DNA from: Hypholoma sublateritium FD-334 SS-4
Taxonomy: Eukaryota; Basidiomycota; Agaricomycetes; Agaricales; Strophariaceae
Length of the DNA: 64,000 bases
Direction: 5' to 3'
Assembly (NCBI GenBank): GCA_000827495.1
Contig: KN817616.1
Span: 1-64,000 of the forward strand
Part shown: positions 45,021 to 58,013 of the stretch, piece after piece
Layout: every line of letters starts with the position of its first letter
Position numbering within the stretch: position 1 is the stretch's first letter
Translations under genes and position numbers: made by a program
The notes under the pieces: model-generated
The model's input: only the letters and a program-made list of their open reading frames with translations
What the model was told of the DNA's origin: nothing
Database searches by the model: none

Positions 45021-47060
45021 GCAATACATCGTAACCCAAGGCCCAGGCAGGGATGTTATTTTCATTGACGAACATCGCACATGAAGTACTGAGTGTTTGG
45101 ACAGACTCGAAGATAAAACGAGGAAGCCTCACTCAGGGCAGCGAAGAGGTACATCCTTGATAATTATTAATTATAAGAGCCAGGCACCTTTCTTGCACCT
45201 TTCACGAGATAATACCTGATTTGATATCGACAAAGACAAGTTTAAATTATCGTGATAGACTCTCCCTATGTAAGGCCTTGTAACTTGTAGCCTGTACAGG
45301 CAAGGCCCATGATGAGTCAAGGCCATGTGGCAACTAGTGCTATTGTAAGTTAAAGTAAGTACGACAGGGCCCGATCCCGTTGCCCGATGCATGAGTCACG
45401 TGAATAAAACGTGCTCACATTTTTCTAAAAGTAATTCGCTGCGAGCTACCTCCCCGACGCTCGCGACTTGCATGCGCACAACCTGAATAGAAAAAGGTTA
45501 TTTTGCTTCTTCCTTGTTGTTAAGACCATTATATTTATCTGTGTAGGCGGTCGGTAGGTGGGCGTCCAAAAATCAGGTAATACTACCATAAGCTCCCTTT
45601 GAGCTCGCCGTTACACTTGTCACTTATGGAAGGCGACCTCAGCGGCTTAAGCTCAACTCAAGCCCAACCACAGATGGGCGGTAGCTTCTGCACTTACTTA
45701 GTGATGCTTACCACTGCTTGGAGAATGGTAGTTTCTCCTATTATAGTAGGTGTACTTAACTTAACGCAGCCGAGCCTGACCGGGATCCAGTTGAGAGATC
45801 CGGGTACTCACTATATTTGTCGATTATACATCATCCCGTCCTTCTGGCATAATATACCGCGTGTAAAGTAAGCGCCTTTTGTAGACTTACTGCGTAGGAA
45901 GAGTGCCGATGGTAATCATTGATAACGCTCCTTGGTGGAGTGACCAGCATACTCCATCGTTTGTTCATCGTTGTGCTGCGAGCGAAGTACTATTTCCTTG
46001 ATTGATACGCACAGGGGATCGGGACGACGCTAATCAGACGTCTTTGAACATGTCGATCAACTGCGGATCGACGGATTATTTCCATCCCACTGGAGGTCTA
46101 GACATGATACATCTTAGGTAGAGACCCAACACTACGTTTGCTTGTGAGACCGACCTTCACGGAGGAATTATAAGCAACATAAATTCCTTGGGATACCTCG
46201 CTTTTGGACCGTGCCATTCGCTGATAACACTGGTAAGATTTGGGTCGGAGCAAGGTCGAAGTACTTACATTCTTTGTATATCCCTGCTACTTGCAAATTT
46301 ATGACTAGTTTAAAACAAGGTGAAAAACAGTTTCTATGTCAATGATTTATCCAGTAGCACGCTTGACAATCTTTGAAAAATCTGGAGGCATATTTCATCG
46401 GAGTGCCTCAAAGGGACTCGGAGTCAACACCGAGCTTCTGTGCAAGATAAACTATTATTTTGATTGCCAAAAACATATTGGAGTCGCCCGTTACAGTGCG
46501 AGCTCCGATTGAGGTTCCGTAACACCACATATCAATACCATGCGACATACATACATATTACTCACTCACTTTTGTTATGACTTGTCGCGTATATATATTT
46601 GAACATCCGACCATGCCCAGTGGCCACGGGCGCGGACTAGGGCCCCGACTCCGATGACAAGGCGTGAGTCAAAGAAGCCACTTACTAGGAAACGGCAATC
46701 ATTACGTATCAAAAACCACGCATCCAATCTACGATGTCTCGTTACACATTGTCTTGATTGAGGTTCGAAATCGTCGATATCCCCGAGTATCTGGAGCCGG
46801 CTTACGCGGATCGTATGCTCGAATAAGATAGTCTCTGCAGATCTGTAGCTTGGTCTTATATCAAACGGTCGATGGTCGGGCACCTTTTGGGAAACCTCTG
46901 CACCTTTCTTGGTTTAATTACGACATTTCTTGAGTCGCTTCAAGCCGCTCTTATCGACCCTCCTTCTGTTTGTTGCAATCTTGATACTTAGCCAGGTAGC
47001 CGGTGAGTAACTTTAATCCTGACTACGCTTTTCTTCCTCATTCAATTGCTCGCGCCGTAG
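45021..47060. other. Intergenic 2 kb, no supported gene
   Basis: Only short, motif-less frames occur. The right end is the promoter of the zinc-finger gene. Confidence 0.4.
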
Positions 47061-48289
47061 ATGTCTCTCACCTTACCAGTAGAAGAGCTTTGCCGCTTCG
47101 TCGTCCTGGCCAACATATCTGACAGAGACGGACGAGTAGCATTAACACTCAAGCCATCGCTATCAAAAGATCCTTCACCACAAACATCGAGTGGCTTGTC
47201 CATACATTTTGAGACGGTTGAGGCAGATGGCGGTTATGTACTCTCAGTGTTCACCTCGTCTAGAGCACCTGTTACGTCCATGACGCCGTATCCTACTCCC
47301 GAAGAAGGGAACACACCTGAACCGGTCCCATCGACAAGTAATCAACAGATGGATAGCAATTCTATTCGTTTGAACCCAATGAACGATGATTTAGGTATGT
47401 CACTCTTTTCCATTTTGCATATATACCCTAACGCGTCGGTAGAAGGAACCGAATTCGATGCTTGGCTTCCCAGCTGGTCTGATTCCTTCATTTCGGAGCT
47501 CAACAACCAAGCCTTTACTCCTGAAGACGGAATGATTTTACAAAACCTGAAAGACGAAACGGCATTCCAAGCATTGGGAACAAATGAGATCAACTTTAGT
47601 CGTTCTGAGATGTTCAATATCGCCCAAGACCTAAATCCCAAGCTCCCAGGTATGTTACACGCCAATCAAGTGTGATGTGATTATGTTAATACGAATTATC
47701 GTCCAGAAACTCGCCCTTTCGCCGACGCTTTACAACCCGCTTCTCATGCATTGGACTGTCCTGTACCAGACGATGCTTTCTTTTGCCCCTCTCCCGCGAC
47801 CTCCAGCCCACAGGCGGAACGAGAAAGAACCGAGAGCGTTCTACAAGAATTGGACCATCTATCTGTTTCCTCGTCTCCTTCTCCTGATAGCCCTCAAAGC
47901 ACGTCGGTGCAGCGCCGCTGGCGGCGCGTAGCCTGCTTGCATCCTGGCTGTGATCGCCAGTTCGTGAGCGCACATACCCGAAGGATACATATGCGAACGC
48001 ATGAACCAAAGGCTCGCCAATATTTCCCATGTACCATGGGCTGCACGGAAGCGTTCTCTCGCCAACATGATCGCATGCGGCACGAAGTAACGAAGCACGG
48101 GCGGGAGTGCAAATGGGCTTGTAAACAATGTCGCAGATTCTTTTCCTTCGAGAAAACCCTCAAGAATCATAAGTGCTCTGGCCAGAGCATCTCAAGATGG
48201 TCCCTACCTAGTGAGTACAGTCATTATCGGCGAAAGCGGGAGAGGCTGACCATCTCCATGTTATATCAGCAGAGGAACAGGAGCAATAA
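47061..48289 (+). CDS. C2H2 zinc-finger transcription factor
   Basis: Four exons (47061-47394, 47443-47649, 47707-48210, 48270-48289) give 354 residues. The N-terminal ~200 residues are acidic and Ser/Pro/Thr-rich, a likely activation region. A basic linker (SVQRRWRRVAC) leads into zinc fingers: CLHPGCDRQF...HTRRIHMRTH, then CTMGCTEAFSRQHDRMRH with a final His in TKH, and a third, less regular CKQCRRFF...HKC. The tiny last exon adds TEEQEQ before TAA 48287-48289. It is a nuclear DNA-binding regulator by family. Placed among terpene synthase, P450, SDR and acyltransferase genes, it could be a pathway-specific regulator, but position is the only evidence. Confidence 0.88.
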
Positions 48290-49170
48290 GCGCCGGGCGT
48301 GTTTTCGCAATCTTCTTGAATCGGCTCTTTTTCATCTTCCCATCTCCCATACACACACTCAACACACATTGGACTATTTTAACGCATATTAGACATTGAC
48401 CTGCATGTAGAAACCCGTAGTGAAACCGCAATATGCGCACACGGAGTACCTGTACTTATCTTGTACTTATCCATAACATGTAGAAATGTATCCGTACTAA
48501 GTTAGAGGCCTCTCAGTGGCTTGCCACCACTGGCTGACTAATTATACACTGATTTTTGATTGATTTTTGAGCGATATACTTACTTCAGCTGCGATGCGAC
48601 GCCGTCGCGCGGACTTTCTTTCCGTAACACCATCATCGGCGTAACGATCTCTGTTTCCAGCCGTTTCCCCGTTCACGACTTGCCTCCGATAGGGCGACGG
48701 GCGCGCCCAGAGCTCTAATTGCCGTTCGTGGCACACTGGCAATGCATAAAAAAACAACGCAGCGATAGCGACTCCTAACAGCTAAGAGGCGGTGCTATTT
48801 TTACTAGAAAAAGTTGGCCAAGTTTCGCCGCACGTGGAATATGCGGTCGCTGTGGTCGGACGAGTGGGTGGTTGCATCAAACATATGATTCACTGGCATG
48901 ATTCGAAAAACATTCTCACTGAAGCGCAGTAAGTACTGGTACTACTTGTACTACGTCTTAAACAAGGCCGAGTCCTGTCTGTAACTGGCGCAATATCGCG
49001 AGGATGGCATCGCGTACGACACTGTCCACGCTCCTCAGGATATGTTGCGAGTGACTTGCAATTTGCAGCTTTGCGCCAGCCGCCACGCGAAAACATATCA
49101 ATTTTGGTGAACTTCGTACTTTTTTGATGTTGCTCAGCAACATTGTATTTAACGAGACATCCTCATGATA
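48290..49170. other. Intergenic between converging zinc-finger and acyltransferase genes
   Basis: No coding frame is supported. The sequence is AT-rich with several GTAC-containing short repeats near 48450-48490 and 48925-48955. Confidence 0.4.
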
Positions 49171-50963
49171 TCAGGACTGTTCTTTGAGCGCGTATTTTGC
49201 TAACTCGCCGGATGCCCATTCCTTCGACCCAAAGTGAAAGCTACCGATGACACCTCCTTCGGCGTCTTTGAAAAGTAGGTTACCTCCACCCCTTTCATAA
49301 ACGTCAACAACTACTCGCAAACTAAGGTTTTTCAACGACTTGCCTTGGCAAGCCTGCAAGTCCACTGTAGAGAAAGACATCGCAAACCTTTGCAGGGCCA
49401 CTTCCGGGAATTGATACAAGGGAGAAGTCAAGATCTCCGTAGCCAAATGGAAGCCCTGAAAGTAAAATAAAAAAATAGATCTCAACACAGACCACATGAA
49501 AAATACTGGACGAACAGTTTGACGTAGCTATAGGGTGATATTATAAGTTCCTCGTTTTTATAAAAAAGCGAGAGATTTTACGCACCTGCGATCCGCTCGG
49601 AAGGAGTCCAGGCTACTTGGAAGCCGTCCGTCTTGCGGAATTTCCAACGGAGCTGCTTTTCAAGAAGTTCAGGTGACGCTTGTTGTCGCACCATCTTGCG
49701 GATATACAACGCGAGCTTAGCAATCGATAGCTCATTCACTTGTCTTCGAGTCAAAGGGGGAGTCGCCATAACGAGGAATGCATTACGAAGGTAAGGCGTG
49801 GTGGGCGGGAAGATGTTAGCAAGCCGATTTCTGGGCGAGGATTAGCAAATTGAACACGGAAAGGGATGCTTATTGCTGATGTCTTTACCGAATGTCGGCA
49901 ACCGTGACTGCCCTTGTCAATCGGTCTAAGTCATGTTTAGATCCACCGTAGAAGTGCTGTGAGCGAAGCAACATTAATTTCGTGAGGGATTCGAGTAACG
50001 CGCGAATAATAATAACTTGCCTTGTAGACCCAAGCCAAAATAATGTCACCAGAGCTTAAAAAGGTTACATCGACGTTCCCTTCACCGTGAAGCTCTTGCA
50101 AGGATTCTATCTTCAGTCGCTCGATCTCCGATTTAGGAAAATATATAATTCGTCTTTCGAGTACGCCCTCCTGTTCTTCGTCATCCTGAGCGTGCTTTGC
50201 ATACGCATCAAACTCTGGAGGGCCGTAAAGTGTCCATCCTGGCGGAGAGTAATCGTCTTTTTCCTCACTTGGCGTGGCAAAGAACGGAGTAAAAGGATCG
50301 TCCAGAAGTAAGGGACCCACTTCTTCGCCCCGTATGACAGCGAAAAAAGCTGTCATAAATAGATTAAACCCCCCAGCATCCATCAGTAAATGCGGGTGAG
50401 TGAACGCAAACGTTGTGGCATCACGGAGGACCGTGATGTTGATATGGAAAGCCGGGACGTCGTTCTGGACGTATTCGTCCACGGTAATGTTCCTGTCCTT
50501 CCGGAGAAACAGAGAGATATCGGTGCCTAGCTGCTGAACAGATATCGAGGATGTCGTGGTATAGGACGGCTGTAAATCCTTTATGGACTGATCTCTTTCC
50601 TGGAAATTCTTAAAAATTGTCCGCTGTAAGAGGCCAGGAATAAAACCTACCTGGACGAGAACCTCTAATTCTGCTATCTCGGATTCCGGCACCAATAATT
50701 CAAGCTTTCCAGTCTGTTGGAATGGGGGACAAGGGAGTTAGTGAGTGATTGTGGTATATGAATCTTCTGTAGATGAATCGCACTACCTTGCCATTCCTGT
50801 GTAGCTTTCCTCCGAGATACGGCCATTTCTTGACAAGTGTGTTAGCAGTTACCCTGGTTTTTTCGATGTCAATTCGGGCATCGATCACAAAGCCCTGCGT
50901 TGTCACATTGGTATCTACACCCAACAAGGTGTCTAGCGCGGAGAGGGGAATAACTTGAGTCAT
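49171..50963 (-). CDS. BAHD-like acyltransferase (transferase family PF02458 type)
   Basis: The minus-strand gene runs from ATG 50963 (MTQVIPLSALDTLLGVD) to a stop at 49171-49173. THPHLLMDAGGFNLFM contains the catalytic HXXXD (H-L-L-M-D). VKKWPYLGGKLHRNG is the usual N-terminal strand-turn, and later exons include NRLANIFPPTTPYLRNA and VDVYERGGGNLLF. The plant-type DFGWG motif is not seen, which is common in fungal members. These enzymes move an acyl group from acyl-CoA to a hydroxyl or amine of a metabolite, so this could acetylate a hydroxylated terpenoid made by the P450s. At least five exons; I did not fix every small splice near 49.5 kb. SDR 1 follows upstream on the same strand, 303 bp away. 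Confidence 0.85.
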
Positions 50964-51266
50964 TTTCTGGGAAGGTAACTCTTGGGCCTTGGAATATATG
51001 AGCAGACACTTTCGAAACGGCCGTCGAAAGATCGCAAAGCACTCCGCTGGAGTCGAGTAGGGAATTGCTAACCGGCAGTGAGGCTAATTTTAAACTGAAG
51101 GGCATTGGTGCATAGCCTCCGTATGGCACCGAACCGGGGACATAAATCTGATCCGTTACCGTTGGATGAGGCTCGTCAAAGGATATTATATTCCATACAA
51201 TGTGAACGCCCAACCAATGAGGGCGTATCCAAACTACTCAGGCAGATGCAGTAATTACACGTTTGA

Positions 51267-52585
51267 CTAATCAAAAATTACACCGCCGTCACAAACAATC
51301 TATAGATGAAGACGTTTAGTAACATTAATGAGAGAGAGCGCCCATGAGCGGATGAAACATACACTTTGCCCTGTTGAGATGGGATGGGTTAAGTACATGT
51401 GACTGGATCCAGAAGCAAACCAGAACACATACCTGTGATGAAATGTGCCCCCGGAGAAGCAATGTACGATACGAGGCTTGCTACGTCCGAAGGTTCTCCA
51501 TGATATCCGACCACTGCGGCGCTGTCAAACTATCAAACACAAAAAGCGATGGACTCCAATTCAACACCAAATGAAGCTGGAGAGGTTTCAAAGCTTACCT
51601 GCTTCTTGATTGCTTCTGGGTCTGCACCAGTCTTCTCAGCAATGATGGGAATCATATTGTGCACTGCGGTCATTTGCTGAGTTAAAGTGTTGAAGTTAAC
51701 GTTCGGGGAGAGGATACGGACTCATTGGCGTGTCGATGTTTCCCGGGCAGTATGCATTGACTGTGATACGATATTTACCAAATTCAGCAGCTGAATGAGC
51801 AGATAGAAGAAAGTATCAGCGAATGGTGATGCTCATGTCAAAGGTGATCAATCTTACCAGCCGATTGGGTCATTGCGCGAACAGCAAACTTGGTCGCGGA
51901 ATATGCAGCGTAGGCGGGAAACGCTGTGTCTAGATCAGATGGGATGCCTGGTAAGATGTTCTGGAGCATACCTTTCTTTCCCGCCATTGAGCATGCTCCT
52001 ATAATGGGCCTGGTTAAATCTCGTGTCGAAAAGCATATGGAAGATTACTTACCGATGATTCTGCCTCCTCGCCCTTGCGCGATCATCTGCCTTGCTGCGG
52101 CTTGGTAGCACAGCATAACACCACGAGTATTGATGCTGAATATTCTATCCCATTCGGCGACGGTGGCTGGTGTTTACGTATCTTAGCCGAATGCATGGGA
52201 GAAAAGAGACAATCGCACTTTCAAGGAAAGGTTTGAAGATACAAATGCCAGCGTTAGCGACCATCTACGCGGAGAAAAGGGATTCAAACAGATATATATG
52301 TAAGAGATAGTGGTAAAAACGTACAACATCAAGGCCCCCCAGAGTTTCGACCACGGTGTCAACCATAAGCTTGACTTGATCTTCTTGAGAGACATCGGCA
52401 GTAACGACAAGCGCCTTACGGCCTTTGCTCTCTATTTCCGCCTTCAAGGTTTCGAGGTTCTCTCTGTTTGAAGGAATGTCGTTGACTGCCACATCGTACC
52501 CATCATCTGCGAGGCGTAGTGCGATTGCGCGACCAATACCCTGGCCAGAACCGGTAACCAAAGATACACCTTGACTGGAAGACAT
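51267..52585 (-). CDS. Short-chain dehydrogenase/reductase, number 1
   Basis: ATG 52585 gives MSSSQGVSLVTGSGQGIGRA with the Rossmann TGxxxGIG loop; NDIPSN follows the second strand, and VTADVSQED the third. Downstream exons supply NAG, a catalytic Ser in ACSMAGKK, YAASK (catalytic Tyr and Lys) and YCPGNIDTPM. The end is reached only through an 8-bp micro-exon (51363-51370, GGCAAAGT) followed by a 33-bp exon (51267-51299), giving FITGQSIVCDGGVIFD. This ending matches the family's usual (TGQ..xxDGG) closure, so the micro-exon is believable. The enzyme oxidises alcohols or reduces ketones with NAD(P). Likely a tailoring step beside the acyltransferase; substrate unknown. Confidence 0.9.
51363..51370 (-). 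other. 8-bp micro-exon of SDR 1
   Basis: The octamer GGCAAAGT is flanked by CAG on its 5' side and GTATGT on its 3' side (minus strand). Skipping it would lose Gly-Gln-Ser of the conserved TGQS ending and shift frame. Confidence 0.75.
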
Positions 52586-54663
52586 GACGAGCGTTCGAAG
52601 CGGGTTCAGGTAAGAGAGGAAGGAAAGTCAGTTTGTAGATACTACATTGCAGTGAGTAAACTGCACCGAATATATACAATGAGTGGTCGCGAATGTTGTA
52701 AACGACCTGCGGCCGTTCACAGGCGCTTCACCAGCGGAATCGTAAGCACCGAGAAGCGGTGAAAACGGAGTCAAAACAAGTGATTACTCAAGGTATTCTC
52801 ACAGAATTGATGGATCGTCCACGGCAATTCGGCGACTGGTTCGGCAGGATACGGCATCCGCTCGGTAACTTTGGATTGCAATTTTACCGTGACAGTGCTG
52901 CTGTGAGTTCGCTACAAGTTCGCTAAGCCACAACCTTGCCACAACATTCACACTGCGGTGACTTGAGTGCGCAATTGCAGAATTTATCAGGGCGTCATGC
53001 GAGCACAGATCGTCTTGAATAGGATATATCTACGTTTTATCTGAGTCAATGTTCCCTATAGACTCGATATACTGATTTTGGCAGGATATTTTTAGCATCC
53101 TATGTCATCGATTCATCCATCATGAGGCAAGATATCTAGTAATACCACATCGAAAGTATCCAGGTGCTTTGTCGGATCTTCTGCGTGCGCAGACTTTGTT
53201 TATAATACAACCAAATACTTATATTGACTGCCTACACCTGGTAGGTGTTGCTTAAGCGCCCAGATTGTTCGCGGTCCTTGCGCGGTCCACACTGCTCGGG
53301 CTATACGCTGAGCTATATTATACTACGAGTTGGTAACGAGGTATAGCTCTTACCTCCCTCTGTACGCTGATAGTCACCTAGATATTGCATCGAGATGATT
53401 ATGTGAAGAAAAGAGATATATTATCGCACCGCTTATGCATTAGACACTGGTTTAGCATGAAATTAAGTACCTTAAAATCTGCATCTAACTCAGGCTGGTC
53501 TGCGACTGCGAGCATATATGACACTCAACCGCATGTTGGCAGAAAATTCACCCTATACATTCTTTGAGGGACGAGGGCCTAGAGGGCACTCCTGATTGAG
53601 CTTATCAGACCTCCTGAGGATAGTGCGGTCACAAAGCCTTCGATAATCTACTCACCATTGACCGTCACTACCTGCAGAGATGTGTCAAGACATTGTCCGC
53701 ATTCTACAGTTATGTACAATTCTCGCGTAATTGGCCTTGATTGTCGGTATCGTTCCTTTGATCACGATCTGCATCCCAGTACATACACTCTATCCACGCT
53801 TAATCCACGCTATCCTCCACCTTCTATTATCATGTTATCAATCTTTTCCGAAAGGGTACGAGCAGCAGAATAACGAGCCATCGATGATTACTTGAGATTA
53901 CAGAGTACCTGGCGTCTCTCCATGGATATCTTTCTTCTTTTCTGGCCAGCCACTCGTCCATTGTATTTTTCCCCTTTAGCATACTTCAATATCGCTCGTT
54001 GTCATTGATGAAACGTCGATCAAACGCTCCGCAATCATGTGGAATACGCCATCCGAGTAGTACTTGTTCGCGATGATACCGGTGTAATTAAGCAATGCCA
54101 CATTTTATTTTGTGCAGCAGTGTAAGTAATCGCCTTAAGTCTTATTTGGTTACCGAAAAAACCAGTGTACATATCCCGTACACAATTATACTTATAGACG
54201 GTTTGGGCGCTGTGGAGTTTTTCTGTTATCGTCATTTTGATACTTGTATTCCTCGTGGAGTAGAAACACACCGGTCTATCGTAAATCAGAGCTGACAGCT
54301 CAGTGTTGGAATACCAGATAACATCAAGCTTGGAGTATGTAAAGCACATTTTAATTGAATACAAGATCTGCCTCGCTTCGCTGCGGCAAAGATTAGATAA
54401 ATCCAAGCACTGCCGGAGCAGGTCTTCATTTGGCTGTCATAATATATATTCAGTTGAAGGAAAAATCTGGAATGAGGAAAGCTTGGGCCCTCGCGCTCAA
54501 AAAGGAGGGAAATATCACCGACAAACAAAAGCGTGTCATAATTATAAGTATATGAGTGATATTCGTGAACTCTTATTTGTTCTCTGAGAAGACCGATCTA
54601 GTGGTAAGAACGACAGTGGCAAGTTGACATCCCACCCTCAGCCGCGAGTCCAACGTTCAACAG
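52586..54663. other. Intergenic 2 kb, no supported gene
   Basis: SDR 1 promoter on the left, MDR 3' flank on the right. AT-rich, no motif-bearing frame, no clear element ends. Confidence 0.4.
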
Positions 54664-56444
54664 TTACTGGTCGTCTTTGAAAAGGCGAATGACGACCTTT
54701 CCAACGTGCCCCTGTTTTGCAACATACTCATATGCTTCTTGTGTTTGTTCGAAATCGAAGATCTTGTCGATCACTGGGTGAACATTGCTCGCAGCCAAGT
54801 GGCGGTTTAGCGCCTCGAATCTACAGAATATGTTAATCAGAAATGTCGATCGCGGTCCGTCAAGCTTGACAACTGACTGTGTGCGTGATCCCACCTGGAC
54901 CCCGTGTAGATTAAGCGCTTTCTGGATAATGGGCATCACCATCATGCGGACATCAGCGAGCTGTGGCAGTGTACGTGATTGCGACATGAGTTCGAATTCT
55001 AACGAAAGCAAGCGTGAAAATTGCGTACCCCGGCTTGCGCGCCGACGACGTGGAGGTATCCACCGTACTTCAGCGCCTCGAGGGATTTCATCCAAGTTGC
55101 TGGGCCGCCGATCTCCACGACGTGATCCACCCCTTCGCCATTTGTCTACAAATTGAGCAGTGTGAAACCGAAGTCCATATTTTTAGTTTCAAATGAACGT
55201 GAAAACTTACCAACTTGATCACCTCCTTTTCCCAGTCAGGGAATTTCTTGTAGTTTATGGTATGGGCCGCACCGAGCGCACGAGAAATCTTTAGCTTTTC
55301 GTCCGAAGACGAAGTGGCGATTATGGTGGCGCCTGCCGCATGGGCTATTTGGATGGCGAAGCTGTCGGAGGGAGGCCCAGGTCAGTTCAGCAGTACAAGA
55401 AAAATGAATAATTATACCGTTGAGGTGCTCTCAACGACAGTAATTGTGGGCCCGGATGGGAAGGATAATGGACATACATCGATACACCGCCAGTACCCTG
55501 GACGAGAATTGTGTCCCCGGCTTTGAGAGGCTGGCCGCTGCCTGTCAGTGCGTTATAGGCTGTTAAAGCAGCGCATCTAAGAGGACATGATAAAAGTCAA
55601 TTAGCTGACACAGAAGTGGTTGGAACAATTGTACGCCGGAACGGAATCCGTCGAGTTGAACGTAAAGTCAATGACACGCAGGGGAATGAGAACACGGACA
55701 ACGTCGGGCAGAAACGAAGAAAGCTCTTACGGGAGCGTGGAAGCCTCTTCATAGGAAAGATAGTCGGGGATACGGACAAGGGACTGAATTAGATGTATGG
55801 TGGTTCGTCAGTAAAAGTTGAATACGATGAAAAATCGGCGGCATGAATTATGCGTTATCTGCCTTCTTTCGCAAAATTCTCCCCTCCGCGCTTCCAACTT
55901 GCTTATGAATTGAATAAAAGACTTACATGTTCAGGAAATACTCTGTATTCACCCAATACACCATCAATCTCCCCGCTCAGTCCTGTCGCCTTAGTGGCCT
56001 CCGTCGGGGGGCCGTATACGTGGTCCAATGCAAAGTTGGGTGAGACGCGATCTCCAGGCTTGAACTTTGAAGTGGCTGAACCTGTCAACACAATCTTCGC
56101 AGCACAATCGGAGCCTGGGATGACGGAGGGCTTTCCCGGAAGCGGGGAACCACCTCTGGCTATCACAAGATCCCTGAACTAGAAAAATATTTCCTAGTGT
56201 AAATGTCGAAGAAAACTATTTGCACGGCGACGTACATTCAAGCTAACAGCATAGACTTTCACCAAGACCTCACCCTCTTTAGGAAGAGGAACAGGTGCGG
56301 TTTCAAGTGTAAGATCATGAAATCCGGTTGTCTAGCAAGGTGTGTAAGATGTCCTTCGCATTGAAAACACTGGTTGACAAGAATTACTTTGTGAAGGTGG
56401 TATTCGCGCGTAGTTTTCGGTATGTCGAAGGAAGAAGACGTCAT
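54664..56444 (-). CDS. Medium-chain dehydrogenase/reductase (quinone oxidoreductase/alcohol dehydrogenase-like)
   Basis: Exon 1 (56388-56444) encodes MTSSSFDIPKTTREYHLHK; it joins TTGFHDLTLETAPVPLP after a short intron, giving the usual GroES-like start. Then VKVYAVSLN-FRDLVIARGG, VIPGSDCAAKI and FKPGDRVSPNF. The NAD(P)-binding half has LPCAALTAYNAL, GDTILVQGTGGV and IIATSSSDEKL. The protein ends HVGKVVIRLFKDDQ at TAA 54664-54666. The catalytic-zinc Cys/His pattern of true alcohol dehydrogenases is not evident, so a zinc-free NADPH-dependent reductase is more likely. It shares a 600-bp divergent promoter with SDR 2, consistent with joint control. Confidence 0.88.
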
Positions 56445-57044
56445 TATTCCACGATAGACTATTGGCAGACGACCTTGAAGAAAGCCGGCAAGAGAGAAAA
56501 ACAAAAGAGCCCCCAAGGATATGATCAGCTCCAGTGTTTAAGGCTAAAAGTACAATTGATTGACCGCTGTGCGTAAGAACCGAGTACAAGCTTCTATACA
56601 AAAACAGTCAACAAAAGACATATGTCGTCATAGATGCGGGCCGAACCTTTTCAGTCTGAACGTTGAACTTAGGTTGAGCGTTAACTTGAACATTGAATGT
56701 TGGCCGCTGGATGGATGGCTCAGTGAGTCGGGCCCGGGGGCCGGTCATGCTGAGTAACGCCGATCTAAAAGCTCTAAAAGATCCGGTATTATCAACGGCC
56801 GGAATGGGTCAACGCACGCCAGTTGTAATGGTCCCAAAACACCCCCGAAATGTACATGTTGGGTCCACAATCGAGGGCAATGTTACTCAGCCATTCGGGA
56901 ACATGGAGGAAGGAAGGAAGAATGGAAGATCGAGCAATCAAAGAACCACGCTTTACATCTTTAAAGAGGCCCCCTCGATTGAGAGCTCGTTCCCCAACAC
57001 ACTCTTCAGCACAACTTCAATAACTCACTCACCCACCACACACA
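56445..57044. promoter_or_regulatory. Divergent promoter of MDR and SDR 2
   Basis: A 600-bp gap separates outward-facing start codons at 56444 (-) and 57045 (+). A GC-rich block with GGGCCCGGGGGCCGG lies at about 56729-56743. No TATA box was identified with confidence. Confidence 0.5.
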
Positions 57045-58013
57045 ATGGCACCTAAAGTCTGGCTCGGTGAGAAATGCAGCGTTCTAAGTTATCAGCGATG
57101 TAATTACTGACGCTTCGATAACAGTCACCGGAACATCCGTCGGTCTCGGACGTGCAGCTATCCTCCATCTCCTCGAAAAAGGAGACAAGGTTATTGCCAC
57201 CTTGCGCAAGCCTGAGGCACTCGCAGACGTCGCGGCCAAATACCCTGCCGATCAGCTCCTCGTCGTGAAACTTGATGTCACCTCCGCCGCTGATATCCAG
57301 GCTGCGTTCGCCAAGGGAATCGAGCACTTTGGTCGCATCGACGTCGTGTACAACAATGCTGGTTACGGATCTCTCGCAGAGGTTGAGGGAACCCCCGATT
57401 CCGTTGCCCGGGGTGTATTTGAAGTCAACTTTTGGGGATCAGCCAACGTCTCGCGCGAGGCAATCCGCGTTTTCCGCGATGTGAACAAGCCCGCGGGCGG
57501 GCGTTTGATCCAGGCATCCAGTATGGCTGGCGCTCAGGCCATGCCGGGCATCGGATACTACAGTGCCAGGTTAGTGAATCGATCACGCGCCAGACTTCTG
57601 ATCTGACGAATTTCTTCAGCAAGTACGCGATTGAGGGCCTCACGGAGGCGCTCTCGAAGGAGCTGCACCCCTCGTGGAACATCAAAGTGACGATCATCGA
57701 GTTCGGTGGCTTCGCCACCCGCGGGACCGACACCGAGTCTCTCGTCATCGTCCCCGAGCACCCGGCTTACAAGGCGCCCGACAGCGTTACTCAGTTCGTG
57801 CGCGGATTCCTCGCAGGTCCTGACGTCACGAAGAACGCCGGCGACGCGGCCAAGGCTGCCCGTGAGGTTCGCAACATCGCCTATGACGACACCGTTGGCC
57901 TGCGCGTGCCCCTCGGCCTCGACTCTATTGGCATTGTCACTTCGCAGGTCGCGGCGATCCAAAAGGATGTGGAAGCTGCTGGAAAGTGGAGCGGCGATTT
58001 GAAGCAGGATTAG
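57045..58013 (+). CDS. Short-chain dehydrogenase/reductase, number 2
   Basis: Three exons (57045-57066, 57125-57569, 57620-58013) give 286 residues. MAPKVWL joins VTGTSVGLGRAAILHLLEKG, the TGxxxGxG cofactor loop, followed by VATLR-type IATLRKPE. LDVTSAADI, YNNAGYGSL, QASSMAG and the catalytic YSASKYA complete the classical SDR set, then IEFGGFATRG. Arg after the first strand suggests NADP(H) preference. Likely a ketone reductase or alcohol dehydrogenase. GC content and codon use are noticeably higher than in the flanking intergenic DNA, suggesting strong expression. Confidence 0.92.

Noticed and set aside
45599..46883. Frames of ~90-100 codons before the zinc-finger gene
   Set aside because: No family resemblance and no supporting signals.
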